DNA from: Hungatella sp. UBA3147
GTDB lineage: Bacteria; Bacillota; Clostridia; Lachnospirales; Lachnospiraceae
Length of the DNA: 64,000 bases
Direction of reading: 5' to 3'
Assembly: GCA_002365025.1 (NCBI GenBank)
Contig: DEYX01000078.1
Location: 1-64,000 of the forward strand
The position numbers and the translations under genes are program-made. Under the pieces are notes generated by a model, which was not told the origin of the DNA, made no database searches, and was given only the letters and a program-made list of their open reading frames with translations. Numbering within the stretch: the stretch's first letter is position 1; each line of letters opens with the position of its first letter. Shown piece after piece: positions 1 to 7,926 of the stretch.

Positions 1-1
1 C

Positions 2-226
2 TTTTTCACCGGTGCGGTAACAGCCATCTTTGGAAATGCCCATGGCGGACGCAGAGGTGCGATCATAGGCTCCTTTGTAAATGGTTTGATCCTTATTTTC
101 GGACAGGCCCTGCTCCTTCCCATGATTGGATCTTATGCGCCGATCATGCGTATTTTAAGCGAGACAGATTATTCCTTCTATGGTCCGATCTTAGGCTGGG
201 TGCTTAAGCTGTTTGGAGGCATCTAA
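2..226 (+). CDS. ulaA: PTS ascorbate-type transporter subunit IIC, C-terminal end
   Basis: Only the last 74 residues are inside the window. They read as the C-terminal membrane part of an UlaA/SgaT-type IIC permease: a Gly-rich stretch with NAHGGRRGAIIGSFVNG, a hydrophobic helix GLILIFGQALLLP, then the ending GPILGWVLKLFGGI. UlaA-type subunits carry L-ascorbate or a similar sugar acid across the membrane while it is phosphorylated by IIA/IIB. The stop codon overlaps the start of the next gene (TAATG), so the two are translationally coupled. The substrate is not proven; the downstream TrpA-like protein is not part of the classical ula operon. The remaining subunits should lie upstream of the window. 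Confidence 0.72.
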   Translation, partial: FFTGAVTAIFGNAHGGRRGAIIGSFVNGLILIFGQALLLPMIGSYAPIMRILSETDYSFYGPILGWVLKLFGGI

Positions 227-924
227 TGAAAAATTTAGTGTTTTACCTTACCTTGAATTATCCGGACAGGGAAACGTTTTTTCAGATATTAGAGTTATTG
301 GATCATGAAAAGGCCGGTTTTGTTGAAATCGGCATACCGGTTACCGATCCTTTTGTAGACGGAGCTGTGATACGGCAGACTCATAAAGAAGCGTTGGAGC
401 AAAAGATAAGCTCAGACGATGTAATCCGCACGCTGGAAGAAATCCGCAGGCGTTTCACGTTCAAAGTTGTGTTAATGACTTATAAGGAAGGCGTGGAATA
501 CTTTCACCTTTCTGACGTTCCGAAAGACTTATATGACGGTTTTCTATGTGTGGATGGAGAATTTCCTACCGGATCCTTCCCGAATCAGATCACTGTACTT
601 GGACGGTCCCTTAGTGATGAGAGCATAGCAAAGGCTCTTGCACATAATGACTTATTTGCCTATATCGTTTCCGGGGAAGGGAAAACCGGATCGTTTGATA
701 GGCTTCCTACGGAATACGTTGAAGTTGTAAAAAAAGTAAAATCTGTTTCAAAGACACCGGCCTATGTAGGCTTTGGTATAAAGTCTGCCGGGGACGTGAA
801 GGAAGTCATGAAGAATGGCGCAGATGGTGCCATCATAGGGACAGAGTTCATAAAGCGTTACCAGCTTGGAGGTATGGAGGCTTTGAATGCTTATCTGGAA
901 GAGTTGAAGTTAGCCGATGCATAG
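226..924 (+). CDS. Tryptophan synthase alpha chain-like (TIM-barrel) protein in a PTS operon
   Basis: A 232-residue protein of the TrpA family, shorter than the usual ~260-270. The TrpA signature is visible as VEIGIPVTDPFVDG (about 33-46); Glu34 and Asp45 correspond to the catalytic Glu49/Asp60 pair of the Salmonella enzyme. The C-terminal phosphate-binding part is also recognisable (GFGIKSAGDV, then GADGAIIGTEFIKR). TrpA cleaves indole-3-glycerol phosphate. Here no trpB or other trp gene is near, and the ATG overlaps the stop of a PTS IIC gene. An aldolase-type (retro-aldol) reaction on a phosphorylated sugar made by the PTS is therefore plausible, but this is inference. Family assignment is firm; the substrate is unknown. 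Confidence 0.75.
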   Translation: MKNLVFYLTLNYPDRETFFQILELLDHEKAGFVEIGIPVTDPFVDGAVIRQTHKEALEQKISSDDVIRTLEEIRRRFTFKVVLMTYKEGVEYFHLSDVPKDLYDGFLCVDGEFPTGSFPNQITVLGRSLSDESIAKALAHNDLFAYIVSGEGKTGSFDRLPTEYVEVVKKVKSVSKTPAYVGFGIKSAGDVKEVMKNGADGAIIGTEFIKRYQLGGMEALNAYLEELKLADA

Positions 925-1090
925 GCTGGTTTTCCAATCTGCTTAGAATGACAAGGGGAGTGTTATGATATTGCGGAGTAGAGGACAGGCAAGAGTTTAG
1001 TATCCAGATTAATGATGCCAGCACGATAATGATATATAAAAAGATAGAGGCTTCCAAAATGGCCCTGTCAAAAAGCTATATTCGAAAAAT

Positions 1091-1134
1091 AAGTCTTGAT
1101 TGGCCTGAAAAGTCATTTTCAAGACTTGTTTTTT
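1091..1134 (+). terminator. Intrinsic terminator after the TrpA-like gene
   Basis: Nine-bp inverted repeat AAGTCTTGA (1091-1099) / TCAAGACTT (1119-1127) followed by GTTTTTT. It lies 167 bp downstream of the TrpA-like stop. The stretch 925-1090 holds no supported gene. Confidence 0.75.
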
Positions 1135-1209
1135 ATATTATATTTTATTATAAAACACTTATTGCAGATAGGAATACTGTAATATGGTCTTTTAAATTTA
1201 AAAAAATAG

Positions 1210-1238
1210 TTGACAATAAGTGAATGATCATTTATTAT
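1210..1238 (+). promoter_or_regulatory. TetR-gene promoter with operator between -35 and -10
   Basis: TTGACA (1210-1215), 17-bp spacer, TATTAT (1233-1238). The spacer is almost filled by TAAGTGAATGATCATTT (1217-1233), which contains the palindrome AATGATCATT. A near-identical copy in the opposite orientation lies before lon at 1892-1908 (one mismatch in 17). An operator here would exclude RNA polymerase, giving autorepression. Confidence 0.7.
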
Positions 1239-1258
1239 AAAAATATAGAGGTGATGGC

Positions 1259-1822
1259 ATGAGAAAAAAAGACGACGAAAAAGTGAAAAGCATAAAGGAT
1301 GCAGTAATCAAGCTGATCCTGCAGGAGGGCTTCCATGGCACTTCTGTCTCTAAAATCGCTAAGATGGCAGGGGTTTCGCCGGCAACGGTTTATATCTACT
1401 TTGAGAATAAAGAAGATATGCTGCACGATATTTACCTGGAATACTCGGAAGAAATATATGATTATTTATTGGACAGCGTAAAACGGGAAATGGAGGGACG
1501 GCAGCAGATCGAGGTGCTCATCCGAAGCTACTATAACTATATATTAGAGAACAAGGAAATCTTCAGCTTTGTGGAGCAATTTTCCAATTGCCCCTCATTG
1601 GCCAACAACTGTTCCGGGAAAAAGGGCATTTGCAATATTTACAGCCTGATGTCGGATATGAAGAAGAGTAATCTCATAAGGAATTACAAAGAGGATAATC
1701 TTTTGGCCATCATTTTTCAGCCGGTGAAAGCAATTGCTGTTGATAACCGCAAGAACGAGGCACAGAAAGAGGATTTGCTGCAGGAAATGATTCAAATGAT
1801 ACAAGACGCAATATTGCTTTAG
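1259..1822 (+). CDS. TetR/AcrR-family transcriptional regulator
   Basis: A 187-residue TetR-type repressor. The N-terminal helix-turn-helix spans about 8-55, with GFHGTSVSKIAKMAGVSPAT and the typical VYIYFENKEDML. The C-terminal ligand domain is poorly conserved and contains a Cys cluster (CPSLANNCSGKKGIC, about 112-126) that could sense a redox or thiol-reactive signal, though this is speculative. The start ATG follows GAGGTG. It probably controls itself and the downstream lon gene, because both upstream regions carry nearly the same 17-bp operator (1217-1233 and 1892-1908). The effector is unknown. Confidence 0.88.
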   Translation: MRKKDDEKVKSIKDAVIKLILQEGFHGTSVSKIAKMAGVSPATVYIYFENKEDMLHDIYLEYSEEIYDYLLDSVKREMEGRQQIEVLIRSYYNYILENKEIFSFVEQFSNCPSLANNCSGKKGICNIYSLMSDMKKSNLIRNYKEDNLLAIIFQPVKAIAVDNRKNEAQKEDLLQEMIQMIQDAILL

Positions 1823-1891
1823 GTTTTTAAAAGCGGGATTATTTTGTGAATATATTTTACAAAAAGTCTCGCATTAAAACAATTCCATATT

Positions 1892-1908
1892 AAATGAACA
1901 TTCACTTA
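1892..1908 (+). promoter_or_regulatory. Candidate TetR operator upstream of lon
   Basis: AAATGAACATTCACTTA is the reverse complement of the TetR-promoter operator with one mismatch in 17 bp. It lies 28-44 bp before the chosen lon start, so it would sit at or just after a lon transcription start. Confidence 0.6.
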
Positions 1909-1935
1909 AGGAATACGCACAGAAAGGATAAAACC

Positions 1936-4353
1936 ATGACAAATTATGATAAAAATAACATGGGAATCGTTTTCCCAATTTCCAACAAAGTTTTATTACC
2001 GGACGTCGTAACTACGGTTCGTTTGGAAGCCCTTGACGAAACACATATGATGTATCTGGAAAACGAAGAAACCATAAAGATAGCTTTGCCGTTAAAACAG
2101 AATTTTGGTAAAAACCCAAAGAATGAGGAGGATTTTTACCGGACAGGCCTGACCTTTGAGGTCACAGGGATAGACCAGACGGATAAAGGGATCCTGCTTT
2201 CCGTAAAGCTGAGGGACCAGATCAATGTAAAAGAGCTTCACACAGAAAACGGCGTTATCTATGCCCAGTATGAGCTTAGTCAGAATCAGGAAGATTTAGA
2301 CGAGAAGAGCCGGGAAGAAATGCTTGGCTATATCAAAAACGTTACCAGTGAGATAAGCTCCAAATTTTCAGGAGGAGAACAGTACCAGAGAATTGTAAAT
2401 GAGTTTAAGGATTTAAATTCCATAATCGTGTATCTGTCTCAATTCCTTCAGATACCCAACGATGAAAAGCACGAGCTTCTGGAAATGTCCTTAAAAGAAA
2501 GAAGCCTTCGTTTCCTGGATTACATGCTGAAGCAAAAGGAAATGATCGAACTGCAGATGGAGATTTCCGAGAAGTTCTCCGAGAAGGCAAACCGGTATTA
2601 CAGAGAGTCCGTACTTAGAGAACAGTTAAAGGCCATTCAGGAAGAACTGGGGGAAGGAAAAAAGGACGAAGGAAAAAAGGAGCCGGATTATTTAAAAAAG
2701 ATCGAAGAGGCAGGTATGCCGTCTGAGATCAAAGAAGCGGCTCTTGAAGAACTGGAAAAGCTTGATGATCAGGGCCCCAATAAACTGGATTACAACGTGA
2801 TCCGTAATTATCTGGATCTTTTGGTTCAGCTTCCATGGAAAAAGGAAGAGGATAAGGACATTGATCTTGACGAGGCAAGACGGATTCTCGATGAACAGCA
2901 TTACGGGCTGCAAAAAGTTAAGGACAGGATCATTCAGCATCTGGCAGTCATGCAGTTAAACAAGGCTAAAAAAGGTTCCATTCTCCTCCTTGTGGGGCCG
3001 CCGGGAACCGGAAAAACAAGCCTTGGAAAAAGCATTGCGGAGGCCCTTGGAAGAAAATACATCCGTTTAAGCTTAGGCGGTATCCGGGATGAATCGGAAA
3101 TCAGAGGGCATCGAAGAACTTATGTCGGAGCCATGCCTGGTAGAATTATCCAAAGCATCCGAAAGGCAGGGAAGACCAATCCTGTCATGGTATTGGATGA
3201 AGTGGATAAGATTATGTCCGGCGGTTTCAGCGGAGACCCTGCCAGCGCACTTTTGGAGGTACTTGATCCGGAACAGAACAACAGCTTTACCGATCATTAC
3301 ATGGATCTTCCTTATGACTTATCCGATGTTTTCTTTGTGGCAACAGCCAATTCTTTGGAAAGCATTCCAGGTCCTCTCTTAGACCGGATGGAAGTTATCC
3401 AGATAACCAGCTATACCATGGATGAAAAGTTCCATATCGGCAAAAAACATCTGATCCCGGAGGTCCTGAAAGAACATGGCTTAAAGCAGGAGCAATTGGT
3501 AATTGAAGATGAAGTATTACAGAAGATTATCAGTGATTATACGCTGGAGTCCGGCGTGCGTGGGCTGAAAAAGCAGCTGTCCGGCCTGGCCAGAATTACA
3601 ACGGAAAAGATCGTATCCAAAAAGGCGGAGCTGCCTCTTGTGATTAAGGAAGAAGATTTAGAAGAATATCTTGGCAGTCAGGTCTCCCGTCACGATAAGG
3701 CCCAGCAGGATAATCCTCCGGGTGTGGTTACAGGCCTTGCATGGACTCCGGTGGGAGGAGAAATACTCTTTATCGAGGCAACCGATATGCCGGGAAGCGG
3801 GGCGGTCATATTGACCGGAAAGCTGGGAGATGTGATGAAGGAATCTGCCAGGATTTCCTTAAGCTTATTAAAATCCAGACTGCCTTTAAATGCCTTTAAT
3901 TTTAAAGAAAGAGACCTTCATATCCACGTTCCGTCAGGAGCGGTTCCGAAAGATGGCCCATCGGCCGGAATCGCATTATTTACTGCATTGGCATCCCTTG
4001 TTACCGGCAACAAGGTGGATTCAAGACTTGCCATGACCGGAGAAATCACTTTACGGGGAGCGGTCCTGCCCATCGGAGGCTTAAAGGAAAAACTTCTGGG
4101 CGCACAAAGAGCCGGAATCAACAGGGTCTTGATTCCCAAAGATAATGTAAATGATTTAAAGGATGTACCGGAAGAAGTGAAGAATCAGCTTACGATCATA
4201 CCAGTGGAAACGGTAGAGGATGTACTAAAGGAGTCATTGGGGATTTTCCTGCCCAGAATCGAACATGTATATTTTCAAAAGAACGGGAACGGATTATTTC
4301 CCGAAGGGTTAAACACACCACATAAAAATATTGAAAGAAAAGGGGTAATTTAA
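1936..4353 (+). CDS. lon: ATP-dependent protease Lon
   Basis: Lon (LonA type), 805 residues from the chosen start. An N-terminal substrate-binding domain is followed by a helical linker. The AAA+ module has Walker A GPPGTGKT (354-361) and Walker B VMVLDEVD. The C-terminal peptidase has the Ser-Lys dyad: PKDGPSAG with Ser676, and GGLKEKLLGA with Lys719. It degrades misfolded and regulatory proteins in the cytoplasm. The ATG at 1936 is preferred over an upstream in-frame ATG at 1894, because AGAAAGGA lies just before 1936 and 1894 falls inside the candidate TetR operator. The stop abuts the next ATG, so the DUF1858 gene is likely co-transcribed. Control by a dedicated TetR is unusual for lon, which is commonly under heat-shock control. 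Confidence 0.95.
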   Translation: MTNYDKNNMGIVFPISNKVLLPDVVTTVRLEALDETHMMYLENEETIKIALPLKQNFGKNPKNEEDFYRTGLTFEVTGIDQTDKGILLSVKLRDQINVKELHTENGVIYAQYELSQNQEDLDEKSREEMLGYIKNVTSEISSKFSGGEQYQRIVNEFKDLNSIIVYLSQFLQIPNDEKHELLEMSLKERSLRFLDYMLKQKEMIELQMEISEKFSEKANRYYRESVLREQLKAIQEELGEGKKDEGKKEPDYLKKIEEAGMPSEIKEAALEELEKLDDQGPNKLDYNVIRNYLDLLVQLPWKKEEDKDIDLDEARRILDEQHYGLQKVKDRIIQHLAVMQLNKAKKGSILLLVGPPGTGKTSLGKSIAEALGRKYIRLSLGGIRDESEIRGHRRTYVGAMPGRIIQSIRKAGKTNPVMVLDEVDKIMSGGFSGDPASALLEVLDPEQNNSFTDHYMDLPYDLSDVFFVATANSLESIPGPLLDRMEVIQITSYTMDEKFHIGKKHLIPEVLKEHGLKQEQLVIEDEVLQKIISDYTLESGVRGLKKQLSGLARITTEKIVSKKAELPLVIKEEDLEEYLGSQVSRHDKAQQDNPPGVVTGLAWTPVGGEILFIEATDMPGSGAVILTGKLGDVMKESARISLSLLKSRLPLNAFNFKERDLHIHVPSGAVPKDGPSAGIALFTALASLVTGNKVDSRLAMTGEITLRGAVLPIGGLKEKLLGAQRAGINRVLIPKDNVNDLKDVPEEVKNQLTIIPVETVEDVLKESLGIFLPRIEHVYFQKNGNGLFPEGLNTPHKNIERKGVI

Positions 4354-4557
4354 ATGAATATGACAGTGACAAAGGATACTTTAATCGGAGAGGTCTTAGA
4401 AGCAGACCGTACCACTGCACACTTCTTTTTTGAAATGGGAATGCATTGCCTTGGCTGTCCCGCATCTGCCGCTGAGACCGTGGAAGAGGCCTGCATGGTC
4501 CACGGTGTTCCGGCTGAAGAACTGATCGACAAATTAAATAAGCATATGTCAGAGTAA
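4354..4557 (+). CDS. DUF1858 / hybrid-cluster-protein-associated redox disulfide protein (copy 1)
   Basis: A 67-residue protein consisting of one DUF1858 domain, known as the hybrid cluster protein-associated redox disulfide domain. The diagnostic motif is [10 protein letters not shown] (about 29-38), with a CxxC pair next to Pro. The ATG directly follows the lon stop, so it is probably translated from the lon transcript. A paralog lies next to hcp at 16512-16694 and shares GMHCLGCP and ACMVHG. The function is unproven; a thiol redox or metal-sensing role is inferred from the CxxC motif and the company it keeps. Confidence 0.82.
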   Translation: MNMTVTKDTLIGEVLEADRTTAHFFFEMGMHCLGCPASAAETVEEACMVHGVPAEELIDKLNKHMSE

Positions 4558-4576
4558 TGGTCTTTACAATTTAAAA

Positions 4577-4610
4577 GGGAGGCGTCTTCAAATGAAGATA
4601 CCTCCTTTTT
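4577..4610. terminator. Bidirectional terminator between convergent genes
   Basis: GGAGGcGTCTTC / GAAGATaCCTCC stem followed by TTTTT on the plus strand and preceded by AAAA. It separates the lon-DUF1858 unit from the minus-strand gene ending at 4633. Confidence 0.8.
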
Positions 4611-4632
4611 ATCATGTAATATGGATGTCTGA

Positions 4633-5016
4633 TTAACCTCTGCCCAGAAGAGCTTCTGCCATGCTGTCATAGCCATAAACTGATGATACATATCTTAATC
4701 CGTCCGTAATTTCGTTTTTGGAATAATCATGCTCTTCAAGAAAGTTATAATCGATCTGATTTAAATGATAATAAAACATGAGCGCCATTTTAAAATGTTC
4801 CATATCGTCGGAATCCAGCTCATCCAATAATTTGTTTTCTGCCTCATTGACCTTTCCGGCCTGAATGAGAGCTAAGAGTTCAAGATAATTTGATGCTGTC
4901 TCCTGGTCTTTAAAATTCTGTTCCTCATTTTCCCCTAATTCAATATGAAAAATCAGTTTTAGCAAAGTTGTTACCATCTCATGAATCATGCGCATGATAA
5001 AATCATCTTGTAACAT
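4633..5016 (-). CDS. Conserved hypothetical protein, DUF6483-like
   Basis: A 127-residue soluble, helical, acidic protein beginning MLQDDFIMRMIHEMV. The style resembles the clostridial family annotated DUF6483: an N-terminal helix repeating MIRQM-like hydrophobics, then a TPR-like region (LALIQAGKVNEAENKLLDEL). No catalytic motif is visible. An AAGGAGAA-type ribosome site precedes the ATG. It is transcribed alone, divergent from cdaR. The family name is from memory and moderately sure; no function can be given. Confidence 0.7.
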   Translation of the reverse strand: MLQDDFIMRMIHEMVTTLLKLIFHIELGENEEQNFKDQETASNYLELLALIQAGKVNEAENKLLDELDSDDMEHFKMALMFYYHLNQIDYNFLEEHDYSKNEITDGLRYVSSVYGYDSMAEALLGRG

Positions 5017-5238
5017 AAAATTCTCCTTTTTTTAACCGTCATATATAATAAGTATAAAATGTTATGATAAAAAATAATTTACCACAAATCCTAGAAAAAG
5101 TAAAATGTATATAGTAAGAAAAGGATAAAATCTACTGCTATTGAAGGAATAAGCAAAGTATGGTAAGCTGTTTTCAATAATGATGAAGAGATATCCGGTG
5201 ATTTCGTATGATAAAGTTCAAGCTTCGGGAGGATGCAG

Positions 5239-6363
5239 ATGATAGAAACAGAATTGGCTAAGAAATTCATTGAACAGGTCACTCAATATACAGAATACAA
5301 TATCAACATAATGAATGAGCAGGGGGTCATCATCGCCAGTCGGGATCCAAAGCGGGTGGGGACATTTCATGAGGTGGCCTATTATATTGTAACAGGAAGC
5401 GAGGATATCGTGGTCACTTCCACAGAGGATGATTATCCTGGGGTAAAGCCCGGGATCAACATGGTCATTAACATTGACGGCAGACGGGAAGGAGTGGTAG
5501 GAATTACCGGTGATCCTGGGGAGATAAAGCCGGTCGCTCTGATCACCAAAATGGCCATCGAGGCCATGCTGAAATACGAGAAGCAGCAAGAGGAATTAAG
5601 GCGCAGGAGAAATCGGAAGGAGCATTTCACAAACCTTTTGATCCATGTGGAATATCCGGATCCGGGGGAGCTTAGGAGCGTAGCAAAGAAGTTAAATTAT
5701 TCGGAAAACATCGTACGAATCCCCATCCTGTGCAGGCTGGATGACACCAGACCGGAGCCGTTTCTTAACATAATCAAGAACAGCCCCAGGCACGGAACGG
5801 AGGACATCAGCATTGTCCTGGACAGCAGCCATATTCTCATATTTAAAACCATGCCGGAACAGTCTCGAAAGTTATTTGCAGATTACAAATACATCATAGC
5901 AGAATATTTAAGCACTGCCTTAAAATGGCTTCGGGAACAGGAGAAGAGCTGTAAATTCTACATCGGCTCATTTCAGGGTAGCTTTACCCAGTATTATAAT
6001 GCTTATCGGCATTGCAAGTGGCTGGAAGAAAATGCGGATTCCGATTCTGCCGCCTTTTTTTATGACCATACAGGAAATTATGTGCGCTCTATTGTGCCGG
6101 TGAATGAGCTGCAATGGATGTTCAATGTTTATGAAAGAGAGCTGAGTGAAAGATTTATAAAGACATTTATGGAAATTGCCGGAGCCCTTATAAAGACAAA
6201 TTATAATCTGGTAACGGCATCAAAAGAACTTTTCGTGCATAAGAATACGCTTTTATACCGTTACAATAAGATAAAGGATACCTTAAATATCAATCCCATA
6301 GAATCTTCAGCAGACCGTTTTTTTCTGGAGGCTTTTTATATTTTTTTAAGAAGAGAACACTAG
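5239..6363 (+). CDS. cdaR: CdaR-family sugar diacid / glycerate regulator
   Basis: A 374-residue CdaR-type transcriptional regulator. The N-terminal diacid-recognition domain covers about 1-135 (LAKKFIEQVTQYTEYNINIMNEQGVIIAS; GVVGITGDPGEIKPVALITKMAIEAML). A middle GGDEF-like region follows. The C-terminal PucR-type HTH has FVHKNTLLYRYNKIKD (about 333-348). Such proteins activate glucarate/glycerate utilisation genes in response to the ligand. The ATG at 5239 is chosen because GGGAGG (5227-5232) abuts an in-frame ATG at 5233 but is 6 bp from this one. Located directly before a GntP permease and a glycerate kinase, its likely targets. Candidate operators lie just downstream (6364-6403). Confidence 0.88.
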   Translation: MIETELAKKFIEQVTQYTEYNINIMNEQGVIIASRDPKRVGTFHEVAYYIVTGSEDIVVTSTEDDYPGVKPGINMVINIDGRREGVVGITGDPGEIKPVALITKMAIEAMLKYEKQQEELRRRRNRKEHFTNLLIHVEYPDPGELRSVAKKLNYSENIVRIPILCRLDDTRPEPFLNIIKNSPRHGTEDISIVLDSSHILIFKTMPEQSRKLFADYKYIIAEYLSTALKWLREQEKSCKFYIGSFQGSFTQYYNAYRHCKWLEENADSDSAAFFYDHTGNYVRSIVPVNELQWMFNVYERELSERFIKTFMEIAGALIKTNYNLVTASKELFVHKNTLLYRYNKIKDTLNINPIESSADRFFLEAFYIFLRREH

Positions 6364-6403
6364 TTTTGTATTGATGATACAAAAATCAGGGGTATATTGA
6401 TAC
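6364..6403 (+). promoter_or_regulatory. Paired inverted repeats before the permease gene
   Basis: Two inverted repeats lie in the 120-bp gap: TTTTGTAT-N5-ATACAAAA (6364-6384) and GTAT-ATTG-ATAC (6392-6403). Both have the core GTAT..ATAC. They are candidates for CdaR binding. A further AACAGT/ACTGTT repeat (6443-6458) lies in the leader. Confidence 0.45.
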
Positions 6404-6483
6404 TCATGACATTAGAAATTTCGGGGTCAATGATGTTATGATAACAGTAGAAACTGTTGTATTGTATAGAAGGGGGTTATTTT

Positions 6484-7875
6484 ATGACAGGCTTACCACT
6501 GATTTTTATTTTCGTACTTGCAATCTTCATAATGATCATTGCGATCTCCAAGTTTAAGATTCACCCATTTATCGCCATCATGAGCATCTCACTGCTCCTG
6601 GGACTAATTGCAGGGATTCCGCTGGTGGATAAGACATTGGAAGATGGGACCAAGGTAAGCGGCCTTGCAAATGTAATAGGGGCTGGATTCTCAGGTACAT
6701 TCACAAGCATTGGTATTGTTATTATCCTTGGAGCCTTGATCGGAACCATATTGGAGAAAACAGGGGCGGCCCTTAAGCTGGCTGATATGGTAATCCGGCT
6801 TGTTGGGAAAAACAATCCGGTCCTTGCAATCGAGATGATGGGCTGGGTGGTATCCATCCCGGTATTCTGCGATTCCGGTTTCGTAATTTTAAACCCGATC
6901 CGGAAAGCCCTGGTAAACAGGACTGCCGCCTCCTCAGTCGCCATGACTGTAGGCCTTTCCTCTGGGCTCTATATTTCCCACGTTTTCATTCCGCCCACTC
7001 CAGGACCTATTGCGGCTGCTTCTACCCTTGGTATTGGAGAAAACCTGCTTCTTGTTATGGGAATGGGCGCATTATGTTCCATCTTCCCGCTGATTGCCGG
7101 GTTCTTCTACGCAAAATACATCGGTGGAAAAGTACGGTCAGACGATGAAGCCGATATGGGTGAGATTGCAAAAACCTATGAGGAGCTGGTTGCCGAATAC
7201 GGTAAACTTCCCGGCGGATTCAATGCCCTTGCTCCGATTATTCTTCCAATTCTTCTTATGGCTTTTTCCTCAATCGTGGCAATGGCCAATATGCAAGGCT
7301 TTGGGGCTGATGTACTTAAATTTTTAGGTACTCCCATTATAGCTCTGGCAGCAGGGACCGTATGCGGCGTCCTTCAGCTAAAGGGAGCCGGTAAAATGGA
7401 AGAATTTTATGAGATAACCAATGACACTTTAAAAACTGTAGGACCGATCCTGTTTGTAACGGCTGCCGGCGGCGTGCTGGGCAAGGTGATTTCTTCCACC
7501 GATATGGTGAACTATATCAAGGATCATGCTTCCGTACTCAGCACCATGGGTATTTTCTTCCCATTCCTTTTGGCAGCGATCTTAAAGAGTGCTCAAGGCT
7601 CCTCTACCGTGGCTATGACAACCACTGCAGGAATTGTGGCTCCGCTGCTTCCTATGCTGGGTCTTGGAAGCCCCGTACGTGTAACTCTTGCCTGTATGGC
7701 AATCGGCGCGGGAGCCATGACTGTTTCCCACGCAAACGATTCATATTTCTGGGTGGTAACGAATTTTGGAGCAATGACTCCGGAAAAAGGATATAAGACT
7801 CAAACAGTCACAACATTGATTCTGGGGATTGCAGGAATCCTGGAAATATTTATACTGACTTTGATCCTGCATTAA
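6484..7875 (+). CDS. GntP-family permease, probable glycerate/gluconate transporter
   Basis: A 463-residue membrane protein of the gluconate:H+ symporter (GntP) family with roughly a dozen hydrophobic segments. Family features include an IPVFCDSGFVIL stretch and LSSGLYISHVFIPPTPGPIAAA. The end carries SHANDSYFWVVTNFG, typical of GntP permeases. The ATG at 6484 is chosen over an upstream TTG because AGGGGG lies 8 bp before it. It sits between cdaR and a glycerate kinase, so D-glycerate is the most likely substrate; gluconate or another sugar acid cannot be excluded. Two Lys-rich cytoplasmic loops are visible. Co-transcription with the kinase 51 bp downstream is likely. Confidence 0.85.
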   Translation: MTGLPLIFIFVLAIFIMIIAISKFKIHPFIAIMSISLLLGLIAGIPLVDKTLEDGTKVSGLANVIGAGFSGTFTSIGIVIILGALIGTILEKTGAALKLADMVIRLVGKNNPVLAIEMMGWVVSIPVFCDSGFVILNPIRKALVNRTAASSVAMTVGLSSGLYISHVFIPPTPGPIAAASTLGIGENLLLVMGMGALCSIFPLIAGFFYAKYIGGKVRSDDEADMGEIAKTYEELVAEYGKLPGGFNALAPIILPILLMAFSSIVAMANMQGFGADVLKFLGTPIIALAAGTVCGVLQLKGAGKMEEFYEITNDTLKTVGPILFVTAAGGVLGKVISSTDMVNYIKDHASVLSTMGIFFPFLLAAILKSAQGSSTVAMTTTAGIVAPLLPMLGLGSPVRVTLACMAIGAGAMTVSHANDSYFWVVTNFGAMTPEKGYKTQTVTTLILGIAGILEIFILTLILH

Positions 7876-7926
7876 TTTAAGATGAAATGAGAATTAGAAA
7901 TCACTGGTCAAAGGAGGACTTAGTAT

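Noticed and set aside
848..1223. Overlapping short frames between the TrpA-like and TetR genes
   Set aside because: They overlap the terminator or the end of the TrpA-like gene and have no ribosome sites.
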